From positions 25,645,714-25,709,713 of the forward strand of contig OW203725.1 of assembly GCA_934045075.1 (NCBI GenBank): a stretch of DNA of 64,000 bases, read 5' to 3'. The position numbers and the translations under genes were made by a program. This document shows, piece after piece, positions 34,056 to 49,000 of this stretch (within the stretch, counting starts at the first letter, position 1; each line of letters starts with the position of its first letter). Under the pieces are notes generated by a model, which saw nothing but the letters and a program-made list of their open reading frames with translations, was not told where the DNA came from and searched no databases. The stretch comes from Yponomeuta sedellus (lineage: Eukaryota; Arthropoda; Insecta; Lepidoptera; Yponomeutidae).

Positions 34056-37000
34056 ATGATGTTCAACGGACTGCTGTGTGGTGATTCGGACACTAGTGAC
34101 TTCACAAAGGTAGTAGTTTCTGACTAATTACGATGCTCAAACTTATAGCTTCAGGTGCATTGAACAAGTCAAATGCAATTGAAATTATCATGTAAATATT
34201 TTTTACGTAGACTCCATTAAAGTGCTTCACGGCTCTCAGTCAGCTTTACGACCTTTAGCTACCTTCGATCCCACCGGCAAAAACCTGAGTTCGATCGTCC
34301 CGCAATAGTCTTATCGGTCGACCTCATCTTCGATAATCGATAAGTTTTACCCACCTATACAAGATCATGCTATTTGGGCGGCTCTGTTTTACTTTAACCA
34401 ATTATCGACGTAGGTGTTTATACCGGCGAAGTAAACTTTACCCATCGACTTTTCAGTAGGTAATAACGTATTGGCCGCCACGTTTTCGGCGAGGACCATG
34501 TTATACCAAATTAGACCATATTAGATATTTTGAAGTGAAGGCTTGGGTTTGTCCTACTCCCAAGAGTTTTGCGGATTCTTTTCGTTCTGCCTAAAGTAGT
34601 AGGAAACCTAATGCGAATTAACATATAACATAACCACAGATTACTAAATAACATACCATAACGTTTTACATACAGGCACATACATTGCTTCTGACCCCAC
34701 ATTAGGATACCATGTGTCGTGGGAACCAGAAACAACGACATCACAAACATGTAAACATCCAAGACCTGGGGTTTTTTTTGTCCCCAGCCGAGGTTCGAAC
34801 CCGGGACCTCTTGCGTGGTAGGCAGATGCGCTACCGCTACGTCATAGAGGTCGTCGAATTGTGATCCATTTTAATTCTATGTAATTTATCATCGAAAGTA
34901 ACAAAATATTTTCTTACCTAATTATTGTTTTGGTGTCCAGGGCAGCGGCGGAACCCCTCGGGATGGCGGGGGTCAGAGTGTGGAGTACTACCGGGAAAAG
35001 CTTCGGGCCACCACGCTCATCGTAAGTCAACATTTTCATTTAATTTACCGGGTGATACAGACATAACCTGTACTAAATAAGTGAATAGTCTAGCTAGATA
35101 ATACTAGAAATTCAATTCAATTCAAATCGATTTATTTCAACGTAAAGAATTTACATTCTGTTTGCTGAATGTCAATGTTAAATGTAAGCCGCCGCCTTCG
35201 GGCCGTATTGTAGTGGAGAAAAAAGGCCGCGGAAAAAATCTCCACTCTGACCATCTTTTCTCAAATCATCTTAAAACCAAATACATCAGTTGCCATACGT
35301 AAACCTAATAAGATTTCATGATTGCCATGATCTCTTATTAGGTTTACAATACAAATCAAACACAATAGTAAATTGCACGAGATATTGGAATCACTCGGTT
35401 CCACTGCTGGATTCAGGTTCCGGTGCTGGATTCAGGTTCCACTGCTCGGTTCCGGTGCTGGATGGGTGACCATCCAGTAACTACCGGTAGTGGCATTTTT
35501 TCTGAGGTTTTACGTGCTTCACAAGGCACGTTAATCAGTTAGTGCCGGCTATCATGTGATGGCAGTCGCAAAGCCAAGTCAGAGGCTTTATGGGCGGCTT
35601 GATAACTTATGACAATAAGACCCGCCACTGTCTTACAATCCTCCACCAACCCGGACTTGGCCCCCGTGGTGGAGTATGATCTAACCTTCCTGCGCACAGG
35701 AAGAGACCCGTGACCCAGCAGTGGGGACATACAAAGGGTTGATATGACAAGAGATATTGTTACTTTATGAGTTCAAACTAGTTAGCTGGCCTTATGCACC
35801 TAGTGAACCGTCTAGTGGTACTAGTGGGAAAGAACCACTATTTTTTTGGATGGACAGGGCAGCACTTTATAACACCACAAGTCATAGTTCATTATAACGA
35901 TCCGATGCTCATTGCGATAGTCAATTAGTATAATATATTAACCTTTCTACTTTTTATTATGTAGGTTACTTGACTAAGCAAATGTGTAGAATTAAAGCCA
36001 GTTTAATGGATTACTACTAGGTTTTAGAATAATACGTAAACTTTGTTAAATTAAAAATCAAAAGATTCTAAAAATACTAAGTTTGAAGCTTTTTATCTAA
36101 CTTTTTCCCAAAATGATCTAGACTTTGAAACAGACACCTAGTTTTACTTGTAATAAATCACACTTTCTGAGGTATTTTCAATGAAATGCTTTAATAACAT
36201 GACATAACATTTTACATACAATCACATACATTGCTTCTGGCCCCACACCCTGTGTCGTGGGAACCAGAAACAACGACATCACAAACATGTAAACATCCAA
36301 GACCTGGGTTTTTTTTGTCCCCAGCCGGGATTCGAACCCGGGACCTCTTGCGTGGTAGGCAGATGCGCTACCGCTACGCCACAGAGGTCGTCAATTAATT
36401 TCAATTACATTTGTATATCAAGTCGTCATGGTAAAGCGTGTTGTACGAGCCGCAGCCCAGGAGTGTATGATGATGTTGCTCTGCAGCTGCAAAACAAGGA
36501 GGAGACGGTGCGCGTGCAGGGCGAGTCCCTGCGCGTGGCGGGCGCGCGGCTGCACGCGCTGGCCGCGCGCGCCGCACGCCTGCAGCGGGACCTCGACGAC
36601 ACGACTCACGAGGTGCGGCTCACAACACCACTCGCTCATGTCACATCAGGCTGCCTGACAAGTAACAATCAAGGCCTGCGCAGACGAGGGACCCCGGGTA
36701 CTCTTTTGTCCGTCGATATAGATCTCTTATTAATTGTATCGAATAACGCACACGAAGGACTAAAAGTGCCGCGTACAAAAAGTCCCTCAAGTTACAGAGG
36801 ACATCATAGACCGGACCGAACAAAACTTTGGTGTTTGAACGCCTTTTCTTTTTCAACTTGTAAATTACAACACAATGTAATTTCAGAATGTTTGCTTCCA
36901 GAGCGTACGCTTCACTCAATTTCCGGGGAATAAATGACCGCACACCGTATGCGTTGAGTCCGCGACAAGTACTCGGAGGACTTTTTTACGATTCAGGGTC

Positions 37001-40000
37001 TTTTTTCCCTTGGGGACAAAAGTCCTTCGTCTGCGCAGGCCTTTATGGACAGTTAACGACTGTCAAGTTCTGTTCACAAGAATTAGGTAGGCAGTGGGCA
37101 GGTCACTCGGAACGAATTACTGAACACAATCGTTAAGGGCAACTATCTTTTTCGATGTCGCTCTTCACTAGTCCCCTTTTCCGGGTATTTTCTTGTCAAT
37201 AGTCTCTATTTATTTTCTGGTGAGGGTTTGGAGTCAAATTGGAAACTCGCAAAAGAGTGTAGCGGGTACGAAGTAACCAGGGGTAAGGTTAGCGCGCCAA
37301 TTAAGTCTCCGCGTGGCTTGGGATCTCACAGGTCTTGCAAATTTGGTACGACATAGGTGTTGGTTTTTGGCCTTTAGAGACTACCCCGTTTGCTGCACTA
37401 CTTTGAACAAATCTTACGCGAACCATACTCAGTCTTGTACTGATTTCTTTTTTTTCATCAGAAGTCTGTTTAGGTATATTGCACTGACGCAACGCAAATT
37501 TAAATGTAACGTTTAATTTCTAAGAAGCGGCAGTTAAATCGTCTCCTGTCAGCGCATCGAATGCGCGAGCTTTGATCGCGGTAATGAGCTGCAACTTCTA
37601 TTTCCAGCTGCTGCAGCTGCGACGCGGCGCCGCCGACGGAGACGTCAAGACAGTTGACACCAGCGCGGAGGCGCTAGCTGAAGTACGTATCATCGATACC
37701 AAGTGTTAATTTACTAACGCTCTTTACGAAAACAACGTAGGTACCTATTCTTAGCAAGATTATGATTGTATTTTTGAATGACTCGCGATAACATACATAG
37801 TTGACGGGTAAACTACACGCAACTTGAGAGTCGACATACCACCTTCACAAATATATTTGACGGTACCTACACACCACTTTTTTCACTGTTTGTTTTCTTG
37901 AATAAATTAAATTTCTATATCTATATCCTAAATTTAAAAAAAAATCCCATATTCTATATATATATCCTAAATTTTTAAATTATTTTTATTCAAATAAAAA
38001 AAAATAATGTTTATTGAAAATATGTATTGATTCCATTAATTGATTAATTTATTCAGGAGCTGCTATAGCCATGTTTTATTATGGTTCCAATTAAATTTTA
38101 TAACAATAATTATATCATTGAATTTGAAGTAAGGAATTTGAAGTCCTTACTTCAAATTCAATGATTATATTAATGGTAGTTTTGATGTTGATTTGAATGC
38201 AACTTTCACTTTTATTAATATGTCAATTATTTAATTTAACCCCTTGGTGAGTGTATTAGTATTTTATTTATTTATTAATTTTAAAGACACGTAATTGTAA
38301 TTGATTGATTTTTATAATATCTTGTATTTAACAGGGATTTGCTGAAAATCAGCGTTGTGTTCAACACAACATTTATGCTGAGCGAATTCCTTTTTATCAA
38401 TATCCTAAGTTTATACTATTTTTATTTTTAATGCACTAACCCGTGCTAAGGACAATTTAAAAACCTATTTAGAGGCTAAAAATTCCACCCATGCCGGGAT
38501 TCGAACCCGCGACCTCTGGCTATCCGTGCCAGTATCCTAAGTATGTATAATAAATTATTAAGTTTTTTTTGTAATGTGATAATGATAAATAAATGTTTTT
38601 TTCAATTTCAAATAAAACCACTTTAACGCCGTGAAGCCTTAAGAGTGGTTGCGAATAAAATAATCGAGAAATAAATATTTATATTTTTTACATGTAAACC
38701 TGAGACATTAACAGCTTAGGGTTTATTGAGGATTAAAATAGACATCTTTTGGTTAAGATAACATCTTAGTATCGTATACCGAAAATTGAGATCAGGCCCT
38801 AGTCTAATACTTACATAGTTTTTCAATATAATGGTATAACTTGACGTTTGACGACCTCGGTAGCGCAGCGGTTTGGCACGCTGCTGTAAAACCGAAGGTC
38901 TCGGGTTCGATCCCCGGCCGGGTCAAACTAGGAAACGAACTATTCTAGTTTGTCTCGGGTCTTGGATGTCATCTATGTATTTATTGTATTAAATCTATCG
39001 TTGAGTTAGCACCTATTACACAAGTCATTTAGTTGTACTTAGTACAGGGCTAACGCGATCTGTGTACTAAGTCCATGAATATTTATTATTAGTATAAGCA
39101 CGACCATGGTTATTATATGCCTCGATTTGGTAGTCTACAGTGCTATAGCAGTACAATGTCATTCCAAGGGTATGACTAATATGACTCTATTGAACAACCG
39201 ACTCACCCGGGCGCGCCCCCAGGAAATTTTATCGAAGTTTTTAAGCTTTTTGGAAACTATTTTTAATTAATACTACGGAATCTTAAAAAGTATAGTTTAG
39301 TTCGTGACTATGGCTATTTTGTATTCACTGATTGTACACTAAGAGTATTATGAAAACATACAAAAAGACGACATAAACAGTTTCATAGCATCAAACAAAG
39401 GCCGCTTTCTTGGAAACAAGAAACAAAATCTGTTCTTGTACAGAAATGCTTCAGGTTTTCAGACTTTAAAGAAAATTAAACTGTATAATCGGAAGGGATT
39501 GGTTAACGCTAACATAATAACAATGTGAATAGCTCTATTAAATACCTGGACGTGTGGTGCTGGCGAGCAGGAGAACGAGCAGCAGCGGCGGGCGCTGCGC
39601 TCGCTGGAGACACAGATTACAGTCATACAGGAGCTCTACCGTGAATCCTTCTACGAGGTGAGTACTCTGCTTATTGTGCTGTTTTAGAATCAGACGTAAC
39701 TCCATACACACATTAACACACTCACACATACATCTATACATACACACTTACTGTTTTTATTTTTTAAGATAATTCCTAAAAGCTGTGTATATTTTATAAC
39801 ATTTACGTAGGTAAAGGTCTTTTGTTAAAAATAATAACATGTCGCTTTGCAGGTGTCTGAGGAAAATCTAAGGTTGTCGTATGGTGGCCATTGTACTTCA
39901 AGTAGATCATAGTGTTGGCGGCAGTGTGGGGCAAAATGTAATCTAACTACTAACTACGATTACATAAAGTAGTTAATAATCACGATTACAAACTACATGA

Positions 40001-43000
40001 AGTAATCAGAATAAGTAGTTTAACATTTTGATTACTAACTGCTAATTGTAGTTGAAATCATGATTACAAGATTACTTTTTATAACTACATTTCTAAATAA
40101 ACTTGCGTATAAAAAAACAAAGGCGTAGCGCGCGTGTTTCATGTATCGACTTATCGTTTGCTACGTAGATAGTAGAGCGCACTATCTACTCCCTGCATGT
40201 CGGGTAGATGTATTTATTTTTTTAGTGCGACGTATGCAGGGTAGTGTATTTAATTGTGTCTGACAGTGTGCACGTCCGTTCGTATTGTGCGAACGAACGG
40301 AAATATAAGTTTTTACAACTCTGTTAATCATAAGTAGTTATGCACAGCAATCAGATTAACAACTACGTAATGTAGTTTGATTACTGTAGTTAACTACATG
40401 TAACCATAACTACACGTAACCATAACTACTTACGTAACCATGTAGTTAACTACTTTTAATCGTAGTTAGTAATCTGATTACAAAAAGTAGTTAACTTCGC
40501 CCAACACTGGTTGGCGGGAGGGTTTCATCAGCCTTCACTTGAATAATAAATACACGGAGATGGAAACGGTTATTTGTTTGCCTTTCGATATCTTTCGTTT
40601 ATTTAATTAAAACTTATTCCGAAACATGATTCTGTGCTCGTAGTATAACTTTGCCTGAGTTTTATCTTTATCAAAAGAGCCACATATAGGTAATATTGCA
40701 CTCAGCTGCTATGACACGTTAAAACGTGTGATAAACTAATGCTAATGCTGTATAAAAATTTTTGTTGATGATCATAGGCATTCCGTATGATTCTTATTTG
40801 GCGCTAAACACTACCTTGGCGCCAAAAAATCCTCAGGGGCGTGCCTCCCCAATCGTTTGCATATCTCTCCGTACTGCGGATTATCATCCGCACTTGGTTG
40901 ACATTCCGAGCCTTCGCACTAAGCGCTTTTCGTCATCCTTCATAATGCGCGCAGCCAAAGCGTGGAACACATTTTTTTAACCTGAACCTCTTTAAGATGC
41001 GTGTGAAGAGGCTTCTTCTGGGCAAACTTGGTTCATGTGAAATAATTTGATTTGTTTGTACATCTACTTCCTTCTTCAATGTATTGCTCCAGTCCATCCA
41101 AAGGTAGCTATCACTTTTAGCGATAAGGACGCCGTCTGAACTTTTAGGTTAAGACATATCAGTGTCATTTCCTTTTTTATGTAGTATAAAGCGTTCTCTA
41201 TCTGTCTATCCATCCTAGACTTCATCTTAACCCTCGGGCTACATAGATATGAAGAGTGTGTTTAAATCTTATTTTAAAAAAAAGTGGTCGAGGTTCAGTT
41301 GTCTAAACAGAGGTGCTGTTAAGAAGAATATAGCGTTAAGTACCGGTGCAAGGACATTCCAGGCGGCGCAGCAGGAGTGCCTGGCGGAGGGGCTGCGCGC
41401 GGCGCTGGCCGAGGTGCGCGGCGCCGGAGCCGGCGGCGGCGGTGCCGGTGCCGGCGGCGGCGGGGCCGGAACCGGAGCCGGCGGCCAGCGCGCCGCGCAG
41501 AGGGGGGACCAAGCGCGGCAACAGCGCGCGGGGCTGCAGCGCTGCCAGGTTACTTTCTGTTCTACTTACATGTGGTATCAACCCTTTGTATGTCCCCACT
41601 GCCGGAGTACGGGTCTCTTCCTGAACCGCAGGAAGGTTAGGCCATACTCCACCACGGCGGGGTCGGTGGAGCATTGTAAGACAGTGGCGGGCCTTACAGT
41701 CAGAAGTTATCTAGCCGCCTTTAGGGCCTCTGACATGGCTTAACGACTACCGTTAAGGCATGTCGTACCGTGAGACATGACAGCCGGCACCGACGGCTTA
41801 ACCGTGCCGGCGAAGCACGGAAGCAATCTGAAGAAAATGCCACATGGCTAGCCAGCACCTCAACGCGCCTATCGTTGCTTAAGCCAAGTGGTCGATTCCA
41901 ATCACTCGGTTCCATTAGGCCACGAGCGCTATGTGTCGACTGTGCAATCAAAATAAAATACACTGGATACTCTCCACGTGTTCAAACCAACGCAATGTTC
42001 TATAATATCACAGATAATATATAGATAATTCTATGACAGGGAACGAACTCAATAAATTCAATTTAAAATGTCTGCATTGCATTGTTACACCTCCATTGTA
42101 AAACACATTGCGTAGTTTTAGTACATAGTTTCTTTAACTTGTCCAAGAACTTGTAATGCTGACCCAACGCAACCAATAAACCTCCTGCCTATACCTACCT
42201 GATTGATGATCGTAATCTTTTTGTAAGCGGTTTTTTTTCTTTTCCAGGATATAGCAGTAGACGTGGAGAACCTAAAGTCAGAGATATCCACCTTCATAAA
42301 CAGCTCCAACGAAGACTCGGTATTTGTTACAGTGGGATCAAGCTACATCAATTTGAACTGTCTTGCATGTACTTTGCTTTCAAATAAACTATCCGTCATA
42401 CGTTGTGTTTTTATTGGTGTTGTGTGATACACGGTGTATATTATACAGGGTGTGTGGGAGCAGGCGAGCGGCAGCGACGCGGGCGAGGAGCTGCGCGACA
42501 TCGCGTCGCAGCTGCGACGTCTGCAACAATTACTCACTGTATGTTGTGCATGACGAAGAAAACACTGTATTTGCTTTGTCCAATTTAGGGGTGTTGTGCT
42601 CTTAATAAAAAGTAACAATACTCAATCATTTATTGCATTCCACAAGTATATACAGATGGCTTAACTAAAAATATGGATCTTTGTAGACCCTGTAGGGCAC
42701 GCAACCTTATAAATTATAGGAGGCCTTTATTAAGCCTATGACAGCAACAGAATGATAAGTTTTTACCACGCACTTTGTAAATTAGTTCAAACTAATACTA
42801 GGTTATTTACACAGAACATCTGTGGTTATTTACATTTGAAACTGTGTTAATATTAAGATAACTCTAATCTTTGGATGCTACAAAAAATGCGGACTTTATT
42901 TGCAAATTTCCTAATGACTATTAAACAATTAATATTGTTAGTAGTGATTTATTAAAATGCCTTATTTTAAGCACATTTAATTTAAATCATTTCATAATTC

Positions 43001-46000
43001 ACACACAAGATAGTGTATTTTTTACTAACCAGAATAACGATTTGGTTTGTTGATCGATTGTCCCTTAAACGTGTTTCCGGTTGAGTCAGAACTGCAACTT
43101 TTATTAGGCAATGTGTTCTGTTGCAGGAAGAGTGTTGCACCTGCCACCAGCTGGACACCGCAAGTCTGAAGGAACAGAAAGACACATTAGAAGTAAGTTT
43201 AGACATAAATCTTGTATCAGTCTTGTATCAGGCACTGCCCTTTGCCAGTATCTTCAACACCAAAGGTTTGCTGGAAGAGAATGCTTCTTGCATTAAGCAC
43301 GCCCTTGTACATTTACTTATGTAATTAGTGCAATAAAGAAATAAAATAATAATCAAATATAAAAGTAGCATTCATAAAAACAACGCTTCACAAATGCAGA
43401 GTGTTTTTATTAATTACCTAACTACCTCGTTATCACGTCTCATTATAATGCCGGAGATCTTGGGTTCGATTCCTACTAAGGGCTGCCGTACATTTGTACA
43501 CATGGCCTCAGTCTGGGTGTATTCTTATATTTGTGATGTCCTTGTCTGGTTGCCATAACACAGGGTAACCTAGATTGGGACTAGGACAAGTCATTGTGTT
43601 CTGTGGGAGTTGTTATTATTATAAATAACACCGTCCTGGGTAGTACGATGACGCGAGTCGCGCCTTTAAACGTCAAAAGTCGCGAATTTCCAGTACAATA
43701 ATTGTCAACTTCTGACATTTCATCGCCGCAAAACGAGTGACTCGCGTCATTGTACTACCCAGCCAGAAGTGTATTAATTTTTAGTCATTCAACTGAGTGA
43801 GGAAGAGACAAATATTCTGAGTTGCTTTAGAGTTTTGCGATATTCTACTTGAACGTTTTGAAATATTAATAACTCAAACAAGTTAAGTTTGTACATAATT
43901 CCTTGCTCCTGTATAGAGAGAGACGCGTGAGCTGCAATCACAAGTGGCGAGGTTGCAAACTGAGCTGGCGTCAAGGGACCATCGGATTGAAGATCTCAAG
44001 AAGCAGCTAGCGGGGCGGGACCAACGCTTGGATGATCTCGATGAACAAATAGCTTCGAGAGACCACCGGATCGACGAGCTGAAAGAACAATTATCCAGCA
44101 GGGATCACCAAGTGGACGAGTTAAAAGAGCAGCTGTCCGGGAGGCACCATCGGATCGACAATCTGAAAGAACAGTTGTTTGTCAGAGATCGTCGGTTAGA
44201 CGAGCTCAAAGAACAGCTGGTGATTCGGGACAACCGGCTCGAAGACTTAAAGGAACAGCTGGTCGAGAGGCAGAAAGAGGTAAAAAAGGTTAATTGTATT
44301 GTTACCGGATGAACTTACTAGGCTTTTTGTCGGAAGCGTCCGACGAGGTTTCGCTCTGATATGCAGAGCTTAATCATGCTGAGTAGAAACTGAGCTCGCG
44401 TCGTCGGTTGCTCGTCTCTAACTGCCTCTTCCGACAAAAAGCCTAATAAGCTTATACGGTAACAATTCAATAATGTATTGTTACGGTATAAGCTTATTAG
44501 ACACAATAGTCAATAGTATTATCTCTTTCAGTGATAAGCTCGCCTTTGTGCATGTTATTTCTTATGTAATGTCCTGTTAAATGTTTCGTGTGCAATAAAC
44601 TATAATTAATTAATAGTACTTACGGAAGTTTTAGCATTGAATTTAAAGTGTTTTAGTTCAAAAGGACGCAGGTTTTTCAGAATTTCGCATGAACTACTCG
44701 ACTCGTATCATGGTCTGACACTTTGGAAAAGCAGGCTTCCATTTTTTTCTATGTGTAAAGATGACCGATATCCCAGTGTAATCTTTAATAAGGTTGTTTT
44801 ACAAGTAGACCGAAGCTGAGTGGGTAAAAGTGAAGGCTGAGGGTTTGTTATTGCGGCAGCTGCAGGAGGCGCGGCCGCTGGCGGCGCTGCAGGCGGAGGC
44901 GGCGAAGTGCCAGCGATGCGAAGCGCTGCAGGACAAACTAGACGAGACTACAGGTGCGTTAAGTCCGCAGCATTGGCATCCGCAGCATGTTGTCTTTGCG
45001 TGTTCACCTTGCCTCGTGACGTTTTCGGCAAAACAATTTTATAATTCGAAGGCATGAAAAATACTTCTAGAACGCTTATTAGGTACGATAGTTTATAGGA
45101 TAGATAGTAGTGCCGCGGGTTCAGAGATAACAGTATAGGGTATCAAAATAGTTCTAAGTTCTTTTTTTACTTATGGTTAAACAATTTGCTGTGGTAGCTG
45201 AGCGCTAGAAACCCGGCTTCTTAATCGGGAGGATTATTTATTTCTTTTCTAAGCTATGTACATTTGTGAAGTGGCAGTAGCAGTACCATTTCCTAACTCT
45301 GAAGAAAAATATAGTGAGGAATTCTGAGTGTCGAAGGTGTTGAGTGCTGAGTGTGAGTTTGACAGATCCAATCGAATAACTTTACTACCGCGTTAATCGA
45401 GCAATGAGTAGTGAGTATGAGTAAGTTAACCGTTCGAACTGGCAAAACGCTGTCGCAGTACAACTCGCACTCGCGTTTATTCGTGTTTTGGTTGGTAAAC
45501 GTGTTCACTTCTCAACGTAAACCATTACAACTCGCACTCAGCAATTTTAATTTCCATACTTGTCGCTAGGTGGCGCTTCCTCGATGCCATAGAAATATGA
45601 GTTTACGTTAACGCGATCGAGTAGTTAAAAAACTCGCACTAAGCACTCAGGTTGAAATTGCTAATCCCCGTTGGGCGCGCGTAGCCAATACGCATTCTTC
45701 CTGAGGGAAGACCTGTGCCTTGCGGTGGGACGTATAGGCTACATAAAAACATCGTTCGTTCGTTATCGTTATCAACCCTTGTTGTCCCCACTGCTAGGGC
45801 ACGGGTCTCTTCCTGCATCGCAGGAAGGTTAGGCCATACTCCACCACCGGGGCCAAGTCCGGGTTGGTGGAGCATTGTAAGACAGTGGCGGGCCGTACTG
45901 TCAGAAGTTATCAAGCCGCCCGTAAGGCCTCTGACACGGCTTAACGACTGCCATTATATGACAGCCGGCACCAACGGCTTAACGTGCCTTTCGAAGCACG

Positions 46001-49000
46001 GAAGCTGAAATAATGCCACTAGGTGTAGTCACGTAACGCTCACCCATCCCGTACCTGACCTCGCCTGTTGTTGCTTAACCAAGTGATTGATTCCGAACCC
46101 TCGATCCTCCTAGGCCACGAGCACTTCGATACATCCATCGTTAAGAATTAATAAATCGCCAGCTGAAAATTGAATTATACTATTTTTAATGCACTAACCC
46201 ATGCTAAGGACAATTTTAAAAACCTATTTAGAGGCTCAAAATTCGGTGAGTCGCCCATTAGCTCAGTTGGATAGAGCGCTGGCACGTATAGCCAGAGGTC
46301 GCGGGTTCGAATCCCGGCATGGGTGGAATTTTTAGCCTCTAAATAGGTTTTTAGTTACTATTTAATTATAACCTTTATAATATCCCTCTTTGTTTAATGG
46401 CAGAGATTAAAACTTGAATCAACTGTGTGTAACAATATCTCTGCATTTTAAACAAAATTCTAAACGAAACTTCAAAGCTAAGATATCTAATTAAATACCT
46501 ACGATACTTGCTAATACAACCGTAAAGCAACAAAGTATAATTTTACCCATTTGGAATGATATGAAGGTAATGTAAAGTTAATTTGTATAGCCTCTAAATA
46601 GGTTTTTAAAATTGTCTTTAGCACAGGTTAGTGCATTAAAAATAAAAATAGTATAATCATGTGGGTACAGCGATATCATTCCGATATAAAACCTAACTGC
46701 AAAGTAGGTAGTCGGGGCTGTAAGTAATGCAATTGACTTCAGCCAGATGTCGCTGCCTGTACGTAATACAGTGTAAAAAGGTTCGAAATTTCACTGATGC
46801 CGGGAGTCGCCCATTAGCTCAGTTGGATAGAGCGCTGGCACGGATAGCCAGAGGTCGCGGGTTCGAATCCCGGCATGGGTGGAATTTTTAGCCTCTAAAT
46901 AGGTTTTTGAAAATGAATGTTTTGGTTAGTAAGCAGATTTTCATCCCGGCTTTATACGCGTGCCCCCTAATACCCAGACGTTACGGGCGAATATTTAGGC
47001 ACCTCAGATCATATCTGAGGTGAGGAACGTACACTGTCTCTCTCCTTCTCAGAAAAGGTACCAAGTGGGCTGACTTTAGGCTGAATTGTGCTTCAGATAC
47101 AGTTTAAAACACAATTTCTCTACTCGATCAGTGCAGTCCTTTCCTTTACCATAGACTACCTAAACTGCTTTTTAGGACCGGTTTAAAGAGTGATGTTCTT
47201 GTAAAAACATGGCAGTTACGAATTTAGTTTTCTTATGTGCTGTTTACGTGCAGCGCTGCTGGATCACAAGACGAGCGAGTGCCGCGCGCGGGAAGCCAGC
47301 GGCGAAGAGCTCCAGCGAGAAGTCGCACACCTGAAGGTACTTTACATGAATAAAAATTAAATACTGTTCGATGGTAACCTACTTATAACAATACAATTCA
47401 CGCGACTTGTATTGGGATTCTCTGTGCTGCGGGAAAGAGGCAAGAACTACACAAATCACAGTATAGCGCCTCATCCTCGAAACAATCCCGTGATTTCTAC
47501 TTCCTTATAATTCTTTTCCATTTTGTAATAGTTTCTTACTATACATGCCCGGAAATCTCACTTAGGGGGTCTTGCCACATGTCACCATGTCTATATTTGT
47601 AAAAAGAATGCTTTGATTATCAAATCTGCTGTCGATTGTACTACATTTCAGAACAGTTGATTTAAAATGTCTGATTACAAATTATTTACGGCTTATTCAA
47701 TATTTTAGTCCTCCAAAGTACGTTATGGACGAAAGTACGTCATCTACTGAGAATCTACGAGCTGTCTGTTTCTAGTGATACCACGGCTTTATACAAAACT
47801 TTATATCAAATAAGCAATACCTACTATAAGGACGCCTAATTTGTGCAAACGTAAAAGATATATATATATACAAGAAACGAGTGAATATTATAAATTTATA
47901 ATTGTTAAATTATATTCACTGAACTTATACCTTTAAAATGAAGTATCAATTTGTAACTAGTAAATTTTTAGGACAGGTTAGGTTGCGCCTCAGAACACGA
48001 CAGCATATCAATTTGTCCCGTCCCCTGTGCAGGGTATGATGAGCCAGTTCCAGAACATGAAGCAGCGCTTGTTGACGCTGGAGGGCGCGAGGGCGGGTGC
48101 GGGTGCGGGGGCGGGGGCGGGCGCGGACGCAGGAGCGGAAGCGGTAGCGGGCGCGGGCGCGGGCGCATGCGCGGGCGGCGTCAAACTCAGCGCTGCGCAG
48201 TGCAGCTCGCTGCAGGAGCGGCTCGACGAAGCCACGGGTGAGCCTTATTTTTTAAGTTTAGAGTTTTGCCCTCAGGTTTCAGTTATTTGTAATAATCATT
48301 ACAATGGCCCCTATGTCTGAAAAGAATAATTTTATTATTATCTCATCTCATAAAATGTATGATCTCTGTGGTAACATCGACTGCGCACTAAAACTCTGCA
48401 CTACGAGTACAAGATTCATTATAAGACGATAACGACCCTGCGTCATTAATAATATTTCGTTGGCGCTACCCCTTCCGCTATATATACCAGCCATGGTTTT
48501 GCTGGAAAAAAATTAAATAATCTTGCTTTTGTAGAAATTGTTTGCTCGTGCCGTAAATAATTTACAGCTGTAGGTAAGCTTACTCAGTTACCAAGAGCAG
48601 CTGCTCTAGCGATGTACGTGATCCAACACCGTAAGCTTTTACGGTGTTGGATCACGTAAACCGTTAGAGTGATAGTTAGTTTTAGTGATTTTAAAGTAAA
48701 TTTTAAATGTAGTGTAACAACAATGTTAACATTAGCACTTAGGCTGTTCTTACGTGGAGCACGTGTCCCGATTCTTTTTGTAGCGAATATAATAAAACGA
48801 GTATACTTTTGTTAAATGCGGCCTGGTGCATAATTAAATTACGGCCATTCTGGGCATCTTTTCTTATCTTTGCTGAGGTTTAAGGAATTATTAATTTCAA
48901 TAATTAAAACGAATTATTAATTGATTGAATTATTAACTGATTATTAATTCTGAAATGAAATTTTCTTTCTGAAAGGCAACGTTAATTAAAACAAAAATGC

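Larger units (their letters stand above)
37683..39570 (+). other. B2 intron 4: AT-rich, two SINEs and a hairpin
   Basis: It holds a hairpin at 38112-38166 (ATTGAATTTGAAGTAAGGA/TCCTTACTTCAAATTCAAT), a family 1 SINE fragment at 38405-38535 and a family 2 SINE at 38845-39065. No exon was found. Confidence 0.6.

Noticed and set aside
34776..34860. tRNA-Gly gene on the - strand
   Set aside because: A second copy at 36310 has the same long tail, so it is a SINE.
38848..38926. tRNA gene
   Set aside because: The acceptor and T arm look fine but the anticodon arm does not pair, and the tail is shared with 15638-15775.
40126..40300. Regulatory palindromes
   Set aside because: They lie within the hAT-type MITE and are its subterminal repeats.
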